Source of the DNA: Winogradskyella schleiferi
GTDB lineage: Bacteria > Bacteroidota > Bacteroidia > Flavobacteriales > Flavobacteriaceae
Length of the DNA stretch: 64,000 nucleotides
NCBI RefSeq assembly: GCF_013394655.1
Contig: NZ_CP053351.1
Coordinates: forward strand, 558,001 to 622,000
Reading direction: 5' to 3'
The notes under the pieces were generated by a model that saw only the letters and a list, made by a program, of their open reading frames with translations, made no database searches and was not told the DNA's origin. The position numbers and the translations under genes are program-made. Positions 45,323 through 55,116 of this stretch are shown one piece after another. Within the stretch, counting starts at the first letter, position 1, and every line of letters begins with the position of its first letter.

Positions 45323-48142
45323 ATGTCTACTTTTTATAAAAGTGAAACCGGCTTTTGTATTTTAATCATTGCACTATTTTTTAGTGTAAAATTCAATGCA
45401 CAGGAGAATCCGCCAATTAGAATATTTACACCACAAGATTATGGTGCGGAAGATCAGAACTGGTCCATAACTCAAGCCGATAACAATTTCATTTATATAG
45501 CGAACAATAAAGGATTGCTTCAATATAATGGTGCGTCTTGGGAATTATATCATTCGCCAAACGAAAGCATCTTAAGGTCAGTTAAGATCGTTGGAGATAG
45601 GGTATACACTGGAGGATATATGGATTTTGGATATTGGACAAAAAACAAGTATAACGAACTCATTTATAAGTCGCTCACTGAAAATCAGAATTTCTCAATT
45701 ATAGAAGATGAGGAATTTTGGGATATCACAGAAATCGAAGGTTATGTTTTATTTCAATCTTTAGAGCGTATTTATATTTATAATATAGCCAATGAAAAGT
45801 TTGAGATAATAGATTCTGAATTAGGAATCAATAAGGCAAATGAACGCAATGAATCTATATATTTTCAGAAATTAGGAGAGGGAGTTATGGAAATTATAAA
45901 TGGAAGTGGGCACTTGATAATTCAATCTGAACTTATTAAAGACATTGAGCTAGTTAATATTTATGAATTTGATAAAAGCCTGCTTCTTCAAACTATAGAG
46001 AATGGGTTTTATAAGTTTGAAAATAACAATTTGACCAAATGGGATATTGAGGCCGACGAATTGTTATCCCGTGTGAGCGTATATAGTAGTACGAGATTAA
46101 AAGATGGTAGTTTTATAATAGGAACTATTTCTAATGGCGTTATTCAATTGGATAGTAAGGGAAAAGTAATATTGGAAATCGACCAATCCAATGGTCTTAG
46201 TAATAACACTGTTCTATCGATTAAAGAAGACAATGATGGTAATGTTTGGTTGGGTTTAGACAATGGTATTAATGTTATGAATTTAACATCACCATACAAA
46301 GTTTACAATGATGAACAAGGTGTTTTAGGTACGGTCTATTGTGCGGCCAAGGTTGATGATAATTTGTACTTAGGAACTAACCATGGTCTATTTTATAAAA
46401 CAATCGATTCTAACGGGAAATATAGATTCATAGAAAACACTCAAGGACAGGTGTGGAATTTAAAGTATATTCAAGGAAGTCTTTTTTGTGGTCATGATAA
46501 AGGTACGTTTGTAATAAATGATACTATTGCTGAACAAATTTCAACAGAATTAGGTACTTGGAATATCAAAGAAATAAAAGGGAACCCTAACTTATTGCTG
46601 CAAGGTAATTATAAAGGGTTAAATATTTTGGAAAGGGAAAATAATCAATGGAGGTTTAGAAATAAAGTTGAAGGTTTTGATATCTCTTCTAGATACTTTG
46701 AATTCTTCGATCAGAATAAAATACTGGTTAGTCATGAGCATAAGGGGGTTTATAAAATAGATATAGACAGTACATTTTATAAAGTAAATAATGTTGAAAA
46801 ACTCAAGATAGAAAAGGGCATAAAGTCTAGTATCGTAAAATACAATGGAACTATTTTTTATAGCTTTAAAAATGGTGTTTTTCGTTTCGATTCTAGCTCA
46901 GAATCTTTTAAAAAGGATAGTGTTTTAAGTGCCTTATTTAGTGAAGAAAAATATATATCTGGCAAGTTAATAAATGATGAAGTACAGAATAAGTTTTGGG
47001 GTTTTACAAAAAATGAAATCATTTATGTAGAGCCAGGTAAACTGACCAATGATTTGCAAGGTAATGTGATAGAAATCCCACATAATATACGTAAAACTAA
47101 ATCAGATTTTGAAAATGTACTGCATTTAGAAAAAGACACTTATTTAGTAGGGAATACGGAAGGGTATCTTGTAATACATATAAATAAGTTAAAGAAAGAG
47201 GCCAAAAGACTATACTTAAATAGTGCTTCATACACCTCTTTGCGAAAGGAGTTTGTTTCTTTTGACACTAGCCAGCCGATTGAATTAAAAAATAAAAATA
47301 ACATCATTCGGTTTAGGTATAGTACTCCTAGTTTTGACGAGCTTTCGAGGTCAAAGTATCAGTATCGATTATTGGGAATTTATGATTATTGGAGCGAGTG
47401 GTCAAACGATGGTGAAATCTTATTTGAGAATTTACCTCATGGCGATTACACTTTTCAGGCAAGAGCAATTACTGGAGGCATTTTATCTAACAATGTATTG
47501 TCCTATGATTTTACCATAGAAAAGCCATGGTTCCTTAAACCATTGGCAATTATTTCATATTTTGTTGCTGCCCTACTGTTTATCTTTATACTCTATTATT
47601 TCAACAGAAAGCATTACAAAAAGGAGCAACAGAAACTCATTAAAAAGAAAGAAAGACAATTAAAGTTAGAGCAATTAGAAAACCAACGCCAGTTAATACA
47701 GTTTAAAAATAAAAATTTACAACAAGATATTGAAAACAAGAACAGAGAGCTCGGTATGGCCACCATGAACTTGGTAAAGCGAAATGAACTGTTAGGTAAT
47801 ATTAAGAGCGAACTTTCTAAAAGCAAATCATTAAATGAAGTTGGAAAAGTAGTTAAGCTTATTAATTCAAGTATAAACGACACCAATGATTGGGAATTGT
47901 TTGAGGAAGCCTTCAATAATGTCGATAAGGATTTCATGAAAAAAATAAAAACACTTCACCCATCCATTACGCCTAATGACTTAAGATTATGTGCGTACTT
48001 AAGATTAAACCTTTCATCTAAGGAAATTGCCCCATTGTTAAATATCTCTCATAAAAGTGTTGAGGTTAAACGCTATCGTTTGCGTAAAAAGATGGAATTA
48101 GACCATGAGCAGAGTTTGTCTAATTACATAATTGAGTTATAG
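45323..48142 (+). CDS. Membrane-bound triple-tyrosine (Y_Y_Y) regulator with C-terminal HTH
   Basis: 939 residues. A signal sequence leads to a periplasmic beta-propeller of repeated segments (residues 40-640, for example NVWLGLDNGINVMN). A Y_Y_Y domain follows (YQYRLLGIYDYWSEW, near residue 680), then one membrane helix (about 739-760), a charged coiled coil, and a LuxR-like helix-turn-helix at the end (SSKEIAPLLNISHKSVEVKR). No kinase or receiver is present, so it senses in the periplasm and probably binds DNA directly. As the gene next to susC it is the likely glycan sensor of this locus, comparable to SusR-type regulators. Confidence 0.88.
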   Translation: MSTFYKSETGFCILIIALFFSVKFNAQENPPIRIFTPQDYGAEDQNWSITQADNNFIYIANNKGLLQYNGASWELYHSPNESILRSVKIVGDRVYTGGYMDFGYWTKNKYNELIYKSLTENQNFSIIEDEEFWDITEIEGYVLFQSLERIYIYNIANEKFEIIDSELGINKANERNESIYFQKLGEGVMEIINGSGHLIIQSELIKDIELVNIYEFDKSLLLQTIENGFYKFENNNLTKWDIEADELLSRVSVYSSTRLKDGSFIIGTISNGVIQLDSKGKVILEIDQSNGLSNNTVLSIKEDNDGNVWLGLDNGINVMNLTSPYKVYNDEQGVLGTVYCAAKVDDNLYLGTNHGLFYKTIDSNGKYRFIENTQGQVWNLKYIQGSLFCGHDKGTFVINDTIAEQISTELGTWNIKEIKGNPNLLLQGNYKGLNILERENNQWRFRNKVEGFDISSRYFEFFDQNKILVSHEHKGVYKIDIDSTFYKVNNVEKLKIEKGIKSSIVKYNGTIFYSFKNGVFRFDSSSESFKKDSVLSALFSEEKYISGKLINDEVQNKFWGFTKNEIIYVEPGKLTNDLQGNVIEIPHNIRKTKSDFENVLHLEKDTYLVGNTEGYLVIHINKLKKEAKRLYLNSASYTSLRKEFVSFDTSQPIELKNKNNIIRFRYSTPSFDELSRSKYQYRLLGIYDYWSEWSNDGEILFENLPHGDYTFQARAITGGILSNNVLSYDFTIEKPWFLKPLAIISYFVAALLFIFILYYFNRKHYKKEQQKLIKKKERQLKLEQLENQRQLIQFKNKNLQQDIENKNRELGMATMNLVKRNELLGNIKSELSKSKSLNEVGKVVKLINSSINDTNDWELFEEAFNNVDKDFMKKIKTLHPSITPNDLRLCAYLRLNLSSKEIAPLLNISHKSVEVKRYRLRKKMELDHEQSLSNYIIEL

Positions 48143-48144
48143 CA

Positions 48145-48185
48145 CCTATACAACTTCGTTATAAACCTATACAAAACCCATACAA
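48145..48185 (+). promoter_or_regulatory. Candidate operator: three CCTATACAA-type repeats upstream of susC
   Basis: CCTATACAA at 48145-48153 and 48166-48174, and CCCATACAA at 48177-48185. The starts are 21 and 11 bases apart, which places the boxes on the same DNA face. This cluster lies directly behind the regulator gene, about 295 bases before susC. The same word in the other orientation occurs at 48312 and 56152. Confidence 0.6.
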
Positions 48186-48311
48186 ATGCAGTTTTTAATA
48201 GTTTTAAGTTAGAAATGTTAAATCCTGTTAATTATCCTCGATATTAGAGAATTGCTCAAAATCAAAGGCACTTAATTGTTGTATTGACAAAAAAAAGGAT
48301 TAATTTTTATT

Positions 48312-48330
48312 TTGTATGTTTTTTGTATGG
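48312..48330 (+). promoter_or_regulatory. Candidate operator: TTGTATG direct repeat upstream of susC
   Basis: TTGTATG at 48312-48318 and TTGTATGG at 48323-48330, 11 bases apart, about 150 bases before the susC ATG. It is the reverse complement of the boxes at 48145-48185, so the two clusters face each other. The spacer 48143-48479 holds no open frame with coding character, and no convincing TAnnTTTG box was found in it. Confidence 0.6.
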
Positions 48331-48479
48331 TATTAATTTATTAAATCCTCAACCCTTTTTTATAAGTTGCATTATCTAATCAATTAATTGTAAAGATTAG
48401 TATGTTAAACGTTTTATTTCCAACAATGATTATGCAAAACGATCATTATACGTCTTTACAATAGAATAAAAACAAGAAC

Positions 48480-51400
48480 ATGAAAATAAAATTTTTAGCG
48501 CTCGCGGCATTTATTTTTTCAATTACAGCTTATGCGCAAAATTTAAATGTTTCTGGTACTGTTACAGAAGCATCTTCGGGACAACCTTTGCCTGGTGTAA
48601 ATGTAATTCTTAAAAACACTTCTAAAGGGGCATCAACAGATTTTGATGGAAATTTCACTTTAAATGATGTACCGCTTAATTCAGTGCTGGTTGTTTCTTA
48701 TTTGGGATTCGTAACCCAGGAAATTAAAATTGTTGATAGCCAGCCGTTGTCTATTTCCTTAGTGGAGGATTCGGAATCGTTAAAAGAAGTGGTGGTTATT
48801 GGATATGGAACACAGACAAAAAAGGAAATTACTGGTGCTGTAGCCGTAGTTTCTAGTGAAACCGTTGAAACTTTGAAACCCACAAGAATAGAGCAAGCGT
48901 TGCAAGGCCAGGTGGCTGGTGTAAATATTGTTTCAAATTCAGGTTCGCCAGGTTCTGCTTCAACAATTAGTATTCGAGGTGTCTCAACCAATGGAGATTC
49001 AAGACCTTTAATTTTAGTGGATGGAACGGTTGTGGAAGATTTAAGTGTCATTAATCCAAATGATATTGAGACCATAAATATCTTAAAAGATGCAACTGCT
49101 GGTATATATGGCGTAAGAGCTGCAAATGGCGTGATTCTTATTACTACAAAATCGGGTAGAAAAAATATGCCTCTTACTATTGAATATAATGGTTATGGAG
49201 GTTTTCAAGAAACGACACGAAAGCTGCCGATGTTAAATGCAACTGAGTATGGGCTATTACTGAATGAGTCATTTGCAGCCAATGGTGACCCATTGGATTT
49301 TCCAGATGTATCTGGATTAGGCCAAGGTACAGATTGGCAAGATCAAGTTTTTGAGAATCGTGCGCCAATTTACAGTAATGCTATAACCTTAAAAGGAGGT
49401 GGAGAAAAGTCTACTTATGCTGTAAGTAATTCATTCTTAAGCCAAAATGGTATTGTAGGTGGTAATAAATCAAAATTTACAAGATTGACCCAACGAGGCA
49501 GCTATAGCGTGGATTTAATTAAAGATTTAAAGTTAAGCGCTGGTTTAACTTGGACACATACCGTTAGAAGAACCCTTCCTGAAACAGGAATAGGTTCGGT
49601 ATTATTTAATGCCCTTAATATGGCGCCGACTATAGCGCCAAACGGTTCTGCTGAAAATCTTGGTTTTGAGGTCGTAAATCCTGTTAAGCAAATAGAAAAT
49701 ACCTATAACATTGGTTTAGTAGATAGAATAAATGGAAATATTAACCTGTCCTATAAATTTTTAGAGCATTTTACGGCGCAGGCTAGTTATCAATTCAATT
49801 ATGCTAAAGTAACTAGTAATTCGTTCTCGCCTTTTGTTGATTACGGAATTATAGGGACCAATGATAAAGTATTTGATTTAAGACGAAACGAAGATTCAGA
49901 TAATAATACGGTTTATGAAGGTAGGTCGTTTTTTAGGGACTATACATTTGATGCGTTTGTTAAATACGAGAATAGTTTTAACGACCGTCATAACTTAAAT
50001 GTATTATTAGGGACCTCTGTATTTAAAACGAGCGGTGATTTCATAAGTTTTACGGGCTTTGGAATTAGGGATAATTATATTGGGAACGCTAACTTAGAAG
50101 ATGCTACACGATTCCAGAATAATAACCCTAATGGAAATGATCTTAGTTTTGATCAAAGGTTACTATCCTATTTTGCAAGAGTACAATACGACTATAAAGG
50201 GAAGTACTTATTATCTGCAGTAATAAGACGTGATGGCTCAACAAATTTTGGTCCTAATAATAAATTTGGTTTCTTTCCATCTGGTTCTATTGGGTGGATA
50301 GCGTCAGACGAAGATTTTTTGGAAGACAGTAAGTTTCTTGACTTTTTAAAACTTAGGGTTTCCTATGGTATTTTGGGTAATGATAGAATTGGTCCTTTTG
50401 GGTACGTCTCGGTTTTAGACGGCGAAGCGACTTATGTATTTGATAATACATTGGTTTTTGGTGCTGCTGCGGGAAGAATATCAAATCCAGAAATACAATG
50501 GGAACAACAAGAAACTTTTAATATTGGTTTAGACATGCGTTTTTGGGACAATAAGGTGGATGTGACTATGGATTATTTTAATAAGCGCACAAATGATCTT
50601 TTGGTGCAACCCGACGCTTCAGGTCTTATTGGTGTAGGTGCACCAAGTTCTTCACCACCAATTATAAATGCAGGTGTTGTTGATAATAAAGGATTCGAAT
50701 TTTCCCTTGGCTATTCAGAGCAATTGAGCGATAATTTTAAATTCAACTTAAAATATAATGTGACTGCTCTTGATAACAATGTTGTTTCAGTTAGTCAAGA
50801 AGGCGGATTTGTGCCAGGAGGTGCATTTGGTATTGGTCAAGAAGCACCATCTCGTATGGAAGCCGGTCAGCCTATTGGTTATTTTAGAGGTTTTAAAACT
50901 AATGGTATTTTTCAGAATCAAGCACAAATAGATAATTCACCAATACTTAACAACAATACACAACCAGGTGATTTAATTTTTGTAGATATTAATGAAGATG
51001 GTGTTATTGATGATTTGGATAAGACCTATATCGGAGATCCAATAGCAGATATTACAATGGGATTAAATCTGTCTTTCGATTTTTATAATTTCGATTTCGG
51101 AGCTTATGCCTTTGCATCTATTGGTAATGATATCGTAAGGAATTACGAAAGAAACCTTCCTTTAACAAATAGAAGCATTCAATATTTAAACCGTTGGACG
51201 GGTGAAGGAACAAGTAATACGTTTCCAAGAGTCACAACAGGAGCAACAAATAACACTTTGTTTTCGGATTTTTATGTAGAGGACGGCTCTTATTTAAGAT
51301 TACAAAATGTACAATTGGGCTATTCAGTGTCGCCTGATGCATCTGAAAAATGGGGTTTTAATAAGTTAAGATTTTATGTCTCGGTAACTAACTTGTTTAC

Positions 51401-51548
51401 CTTAACGGAATATACGGGTTATGACCCAACCACTTCTGTTGGTTTTAACTCAGATACAGGGAGCAGTAATGCCATAGGTAGTGGAATCGATTATGGATTC
51501 TACCCTAATCCAAGAACATATTTAGTAGGAATGAACTTAAAATTTTAA
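48480..51548 (+). CDS. SusC-family TonB-dependent outer membrane transporter
   Basis: 1022 residues. A signal peptide (to AQN, residue 21) is followed by a CarboxypepD_reg-like domain (GTVTEASSGQPLPGVNVILK), then the TonB-box and plug segment VVVIGYGTQTKKEITGAV and the 22-strand barrel to the terminal LVGMNLKF. It imports oligosaccharides captured by SusD, using energy passed through TonB. It precedes susD by seven bases. Two operator-like clusters lie upstream. Confidence 0.95.
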   Translation: MKIKFLALAAFIFSITAYAQNLNVSGTVTEASSGQPLPGVNVILKNTSKGASTDFDGNFTLNDVPLNSVLVVSYLGFVTQEIKIVDSQPLSISLVEDSESLKEVVVIGYGTQTKKEITGAVAVVSSETVETLKPTRIEQALQGQVAGVNIVSNSGSPGSASTISIRGVSTNGDSRPLILVDGTVVEDLSVINPNDIETINILKDATAGIYGVRAANGVILITTKSGRKNMPLTIEYNGYGGFQETTRKLPMLNATEYGLLLNESFAANGDPLDFPDVSGLGQGTDWQDQVFENRAPIYSNAITLKGGGEKSTYAVSNSFLSQNGIVGGNKSKFTRLTQRGSYSVDLIKDLKLSAGLTWTHTVRRTLPETGIGSVLFNALNMAPTIAPNGSAENLGFEVVNPVKQIENTYNIGLVDRINGNINLSYKFLEHFTAQASYQFNYAKVTSNSFSPFVDYGIIGTNDKVFDLRRNEDSDNNTVYEGRSFFRDYTFDAFVKYENSFNDRHNLNVLLGTSVFKTSGDFISFTGFGIRDNYIGNANLEDATRFQNNNPNGNDLSFDQRLLSYFARVQYDYKGKYLLSAVIRRDGSTNFGPNNKFGFFPSGSIGWIASDEDFLEDSKFLDFLKLRVSYGILGNDRIGPFGYVSVLDGEATYVFDNTLVFGAAAGRISNPEIQWEQQETFNIGLDMRFWDNKVDVTMDYFNKRTNDLLVQPDASGLIGVGAPSSSPPIINAGVVDNKGFEFSLGYSEQLSDNFKFNLKYNVTALDNNVVSVSQEGGFVPGGAFGIGQEAPSRMEAGQPIGYFRGFKTNGIFQNQAQIDNSPILNNNTQPGDLIFVDINEDGVIDDLDKTYIGDPIADITMGLNLSFDFYNFDFGAYAFASIGNDIVRNYERNLPLTNRSIQYLNRWTGEGTSNTFPRVTTGATNNTLFSDFYVEDGSYLRLQNVQLGYSVSPDASEKWGFNKLRFYVSVTNLFTLTEYTGYDPTTSVGFNSDTGSSNAIGSGIDYGFYPNPRTYLVGMNLKF

Positions 51549-51555
51549 TAGAACC

Positions 51556-53019
51556 ATGAAAAATTTAAAAATAATATACGTTTTTATAGCATTGTTTGTC
51601 ATGGCTTCATGCAGTGACGACTTCGTAGATATAGATTCAAACAATGAAAATTCTGAAGATTTTTTCAATTCGGAAGAAGATTACCAAGATGCCCTAATTG
51701 GAGCATACGATTTATTGCAGGCAACCTACTTAAACGTTTTACTTGGTGAAATAGCATCAGATAATACATTGGCTGGTGGAGAAAACGCGAATGATGTGCC
51801 TGGGTTTCAGCAAATCGATGATATGATCCATACGCCTATTAACGCTCAATTGAGGTCTATTTGGCAATGGATGTATGCAGGTGTTTATAGAGCTAATTAC
51901 ATCATGGAATTTCAAGATAAAACGGACTTTCCAGGAAAAGCAGGAGTTTTGGCGCAAACCAGATTCTTAAGAGCCTATTATTACTTTGAATTGGTAAAAT
52001 GGTTTGGTGATGTCCCGTTTGCTGTGGATACACGTATCCAATTTGGAGATCAATTTTCAATTCCTAGAACACCAAAGGCTGAGATCTATGCACAAATAGA
52101 GTTAGACTTAATTTATGCGGCAGACAATTTACCATATGTACAATCTCAGGCAGGTAGAATTACCAAAGGGGCTGCGCAAGCTTTATTGGGTAAAGTCTAT
52201 CTTTTCCAGGATAAATTTGCTGAAGCTGCGGCAGTTTTAGAGGATGTTATAGATAATGGACCTTATGATCTAATCTCAGATTATAGTACCATGTTTGAAA
52301 ACGATAACGAGAATAATATAGAATCAGTTTTCGAAGTTCAATATACAGATCTTGAGGGCGCAGGCTTTGGCTGTCTGCAATGTAGTGAAGGAAATGTTGC
52401 GGTAGGGTTTAATGGTATTAGAGGCTATAATGGCCCATTGTTTGAATCTGGCTTTAGTTTCAATGTTCCAACACAGGAAGTTGTAGACGAGTTTGAAGAA
52501 GGTGATATGAGATTGGAAACCGCTATTTTAGATATAGATGCTTGGGCTGCCGATACTGGTGCTACTTATAGCACTGGTTATGAGCATACAGGTTATTATA
52601 ATAGAAAGTATATCTCAAGACAAGGAGACGCCAATATTGGAGATGCGAATTTAACCAATCCTAATAATTACCGAGCAATTAGATTTGCAGATGTCCTATT
52701 AATGGCTGCGGAAGCGCTTAATAGAGGAGGTATTAGTGATGATAGGGCTCAAATGTACCTAAACCGTGTACGAGAGCGTGCGTTCGGAAACGCTGATAAT
52801 AACGTCTCAGCCACAGGAAGTGCATTAACAGAAGCAATATACCATGAGCGTAGAGTTGAGTTAGTAGGTGAAGGTCATCGTTTCTTCGATTTAGTAAGAA
52901 CAGGTAGAGCTGCTTCAGAAATTGACGGATTCCAAACTGGTAAGAATGAAGTATTTCCAATACCTTTAATTGAAATCCAATTAGCTGGAAATCAATGGGA
53001 ACAAAATCCAAATTATTAA
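51556..53019 (+). CDS. SusD/RagB-family glycan-binding lipoprotein
   Basis: 487 residues. The lipobox VMASCSDDF gives a lipidated Cys near residue 19. TPR-containing SusD features follow: SIPRTPKAEIYAQIELDL near residue 172 and the C-terminal block EAIYHERRVELVGEGHRFFD. It sits as a lid on the SusC transporter and binds the glycan at the cell surface. Spacing to the next gene is 11 bases. Confidence 0.95.
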   Translation: MKNLKIIYVFIALFVMASCSDDFVDIDSNNENSEDFFNSEEDYQDALIGAYDLLQATYLNVLLGEIASDNTLAGGENANDVPGFQQIDDMIHTPINAQLRSIWQWMYAGVYRANYIMEFQDKTDFPGKAGVLAQTRFLRAYYYFELVKWFGDVPFAVDTRIQFGDQFSIPRTPKAEIYAQIELDLIYAADNLPYVQSQAGRITKGAAQALLGKVYLFQDKFAEAAAVLEDVIDNGPYDLISDYSTMFENDNENNIESVFEVQYTDLEGAGFGCLQCSEGNVAVGFNGIRGYNGPLFESGFSFNVPTQEVVDEFEEGDMRLETAILDIDAWAADTGATYSTGYEHTGYYNRKYISRQGDANIGDANLTNPNNYRAIRFADVLLMAAEALNRGGISDDRAQMYLNRVRERAFGNADNNVSATGSALTEAIYHERRVELVGEGHRFFDLVRTGRAASEIDGFQTGKNEVFPIPLIEIQLAGNQWEQNPNY

Positions 53020-53030
53020 AAAAAAAGAAA

Positions 53031-55103
53031 ATGAAAAATATAAGATTAATTTTAGTGAGTCTTGTTCTTGTGGCCTTCATAGGTTGTGAGTCTGACGAAC
53101 GAGACACGCAATATTTGCAAAATGCGGATGCACCAAGCGACATTGTATTAGATTTTAGAACAACCCAAGACAATTCTGGTCTTGTTACAATTACACCTAC
53201 GGCCGTCGGCGCTACCAAATTTGACATCGCTTATGGTGATGCAGCTAATACCTCTGTAGAATTGTTGCCAGGTGAAAGTGTGGATAATGTTTTTGAAGAA
53301 GGAACTTACACTGTTGTCGCTTTAGCTACTGCTGTTAATGGTAAAACAACACAAATAGAACAAGAACTTGTAGTTTCTTTTCAGGCGCCACAAAATCTTA
53401 TGGTAACTATAGAAAATGATCCTGCTTTCTCTAAACGTGTAAACGTTACGGCAACCGCAGAATTCGCTATGAGTTTTGAAGTTGATTTTGGGGAATCAGG
53501 CAGTGAGCCTATAGTTGGTAATATTGGAGATACCGTTTCATTCGATTACCTGGAAGCCGGAACCTACACAATTACTGTAGAAGCAATGGGTTCAGCTATA
53601 GAAACTACAACGTATACCGAGGTGGATTTTGAAGTGACTGAAATTCTTGCGCCAATTGTGTCCGCAAGTACACCACCATCTCGTAATGATGAGGATGTTA
53701 TCTCTATTTTTAGTGATGCTTACACTGATATTCCGAATACAGATTTCTTCCCTAATTGGGGGCAATCTACTGTATATACACCATTTGATTTAAATGGTGA
53801 TGCCATGATACAGTATAGCAATCTCAATTATCAAGGTATTAACATAGGTGCAGCGGTTGATGCATCTGGTATGGAAATGCTTCATATAGATATTTGGACA
53901 CCAGACGCAACTACTATAGATATTTATCCATTACCAAATGGTGTACAACCTGCAGATGAAAGGTTTGTTACAAAAGCTTTAGTGCCTAATGAATGGAACA
54001 GTTTTGATATTCCCATGGAGGATTTTACAAATCAAGGCTTACCAGTAAATGACTTATTACAGTTTAAATTTGTAGGAAGTGGTACTGTTTTTATTGATAA
54101 TCTTTATTTCTGGAAAACACCAACAGGACCACCACCTTTTGTAGGGACTTGGAAAATGGCACCCGAAGCTGGTTCGTTGGGAGTTGGACCTACGCCTGGC
54201 GATACACAGTGGTTTGCCTGCGATGACGCTTGTGTTGCGCAAAGGGCATGCTATTTTGATGATACTTATGTGTTTGGAGTAGATGGAACATTTATAAATA
54301 ATTTGGGTACAGAAAGCTGGATTGAGCCATGGCAAGGCGGATCAGATTCATGTGGCGCACCAGTTGCTCCGTATGATGGATCGGCAATTGCAACTTATAG
54401 CTATGACGTTAGTTCTGGACAACTTACACTAAATGGGGAAGGCGCATATATAGGGTTGCCAAAAGCCAATAACCAAGGCGAGTTGCCTAATGTAGCTGTT
54501 CCTAGCGCTATTACATATGATATTTTACTTTCTGAAGACGATACGGTGATGAACGTTACAATTGAAGCGGGTAGCGGAGTCTTCTGGCAATATAAATTAG
54601 TCAAAGAAGCTGATGTTTCTCCTTTAGAAGGATCTTGGTCAATGTCGCAAGAGTCTGGCTCATTAGGCGTTGGACCTGCAGTTGGTGATGTAACGTGGTT
54701 TGGTTGTGACGATGCTTGTGTCGCAGCAAGAGCCTGTTATTTCGATGATACTTTTGTTTTTGGAGCAGATGGATCATTTACAAATGTGCTTGGTGCTGAG
54801 ACTTGGATAGAAGGATGGCAAGGTGGCACAGATACATGTGGTTCACCAGTAGCTCCTTATGACGGTACTGCCCAAGCTTCTTATGTTTATGATGAAACAG
54901 CCGGAACCTTATTGATAGATGGAACTGGTGCTTATATAGGTATACCAAAGGCAAATAATCAAGGAGAACTTCCGAATGTAGCTGTTCCTTCATCGATAAT
55001 TTATAATGTAACATTGTCAGAAAACAATACGGTAATGGATGTATATATAGAGTCAGGTACGGGTTCAGGAGTGTTCTGGCAATATAAATTGGTTAAAAAT
55101 TAA
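53031..55103 (+). CDS. Surface glycan-binding lipoprotein with a duplicated C-terminal module
   Basis: 690 residues. Lipobox VAFIGCESD is at the start. Two Ig/PKD-like domains cover about residues 30-215. A binding-type module runs from VISIFSDAYTD to VFIDNLYFWK. Then two copies of a module of about 140 residues follow, each with SGSLGVGP, a W-F-x-C-D-D-A-C-V-A stretch, ACYFDDT and ANNQGELPNVAVPS. Paired Cys suggest disulfides. It is likely a surface protein that holds glucan next to SusC/SusD. ATG 53031 follows the susD stop. The in-frame ATG at 52995 inside susD lacks a proper signal start. Confidence 0.82.
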   Translation: MKNIRLILVSLVLVAFIGCESDERDTQYLQNADAPSDIVLDFRTTQDNSGLVTITPTAVGATKFDIAYGDAANTSVELLPGESVDNVFEEGTYTVVALATAVNGKTTQIEQELVVSFQAPQNLMVTIENDPAFSKRVNVTATAEFAMSFEVDFGESGSEPIVGNIGDTVSFDYLEAGTYTITVEAMGSAIETTTYTEVDFEVTEILAPIVSASTPPSRNDEDVISIFSDAYTDIPNTDFFPNWGQSTVYTPFDLNGDAMIQYSNLNYQGINIGAAVDASGMEMLHIDIWTPDATTIDIYPLPNGVQPADERFVTKALVPNEWNSFDIPMEDFTNQGLPVNDLLQFKFVGSGTVFIDNLYFWKTPTGPPPFVGTWKMAPEAGSLGVGPTPGDTQWFACDDACVAQRACYFDDTYVFGVDGTFINNLGTESWIEPWQGGSDSCGAPVAPYDGSAIATYSYDVSSGQLTLNGEGAYIGLPKANNQGELPNVAVPSAITYDILLSEDDTVMNVTIEAGSGVFWQYKLVKEADVSPLEGSWSMSQESGSLGVGPAVGDVTWFGCDDACVAARACYFDDTFVFGADGSFTNVLGAETWIEGWQGGTDTCGSPVAPYDGTAQASYVYDETAGTLLIDGTGAYIGIPKANNQGELPNVAVPSSIIYNVTLSENNTVMDVYIESGTGSGVFWQYKLVKN

Positions 55104-55116
55104 TGAAAATTTAAAC

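Noticed and set aside
48143..48479. Riboswitch or attenuator before susC
   Set aside because: Only short TTGTAT-type repeats were found. No stable stem followed by a T-run is present, so a protein operator is the better reading.
52733..53227. Minus-strand frame across the susD end
   Set aside because: It is opposite susD and the start of the next lipoprotein and has no recognisable features.
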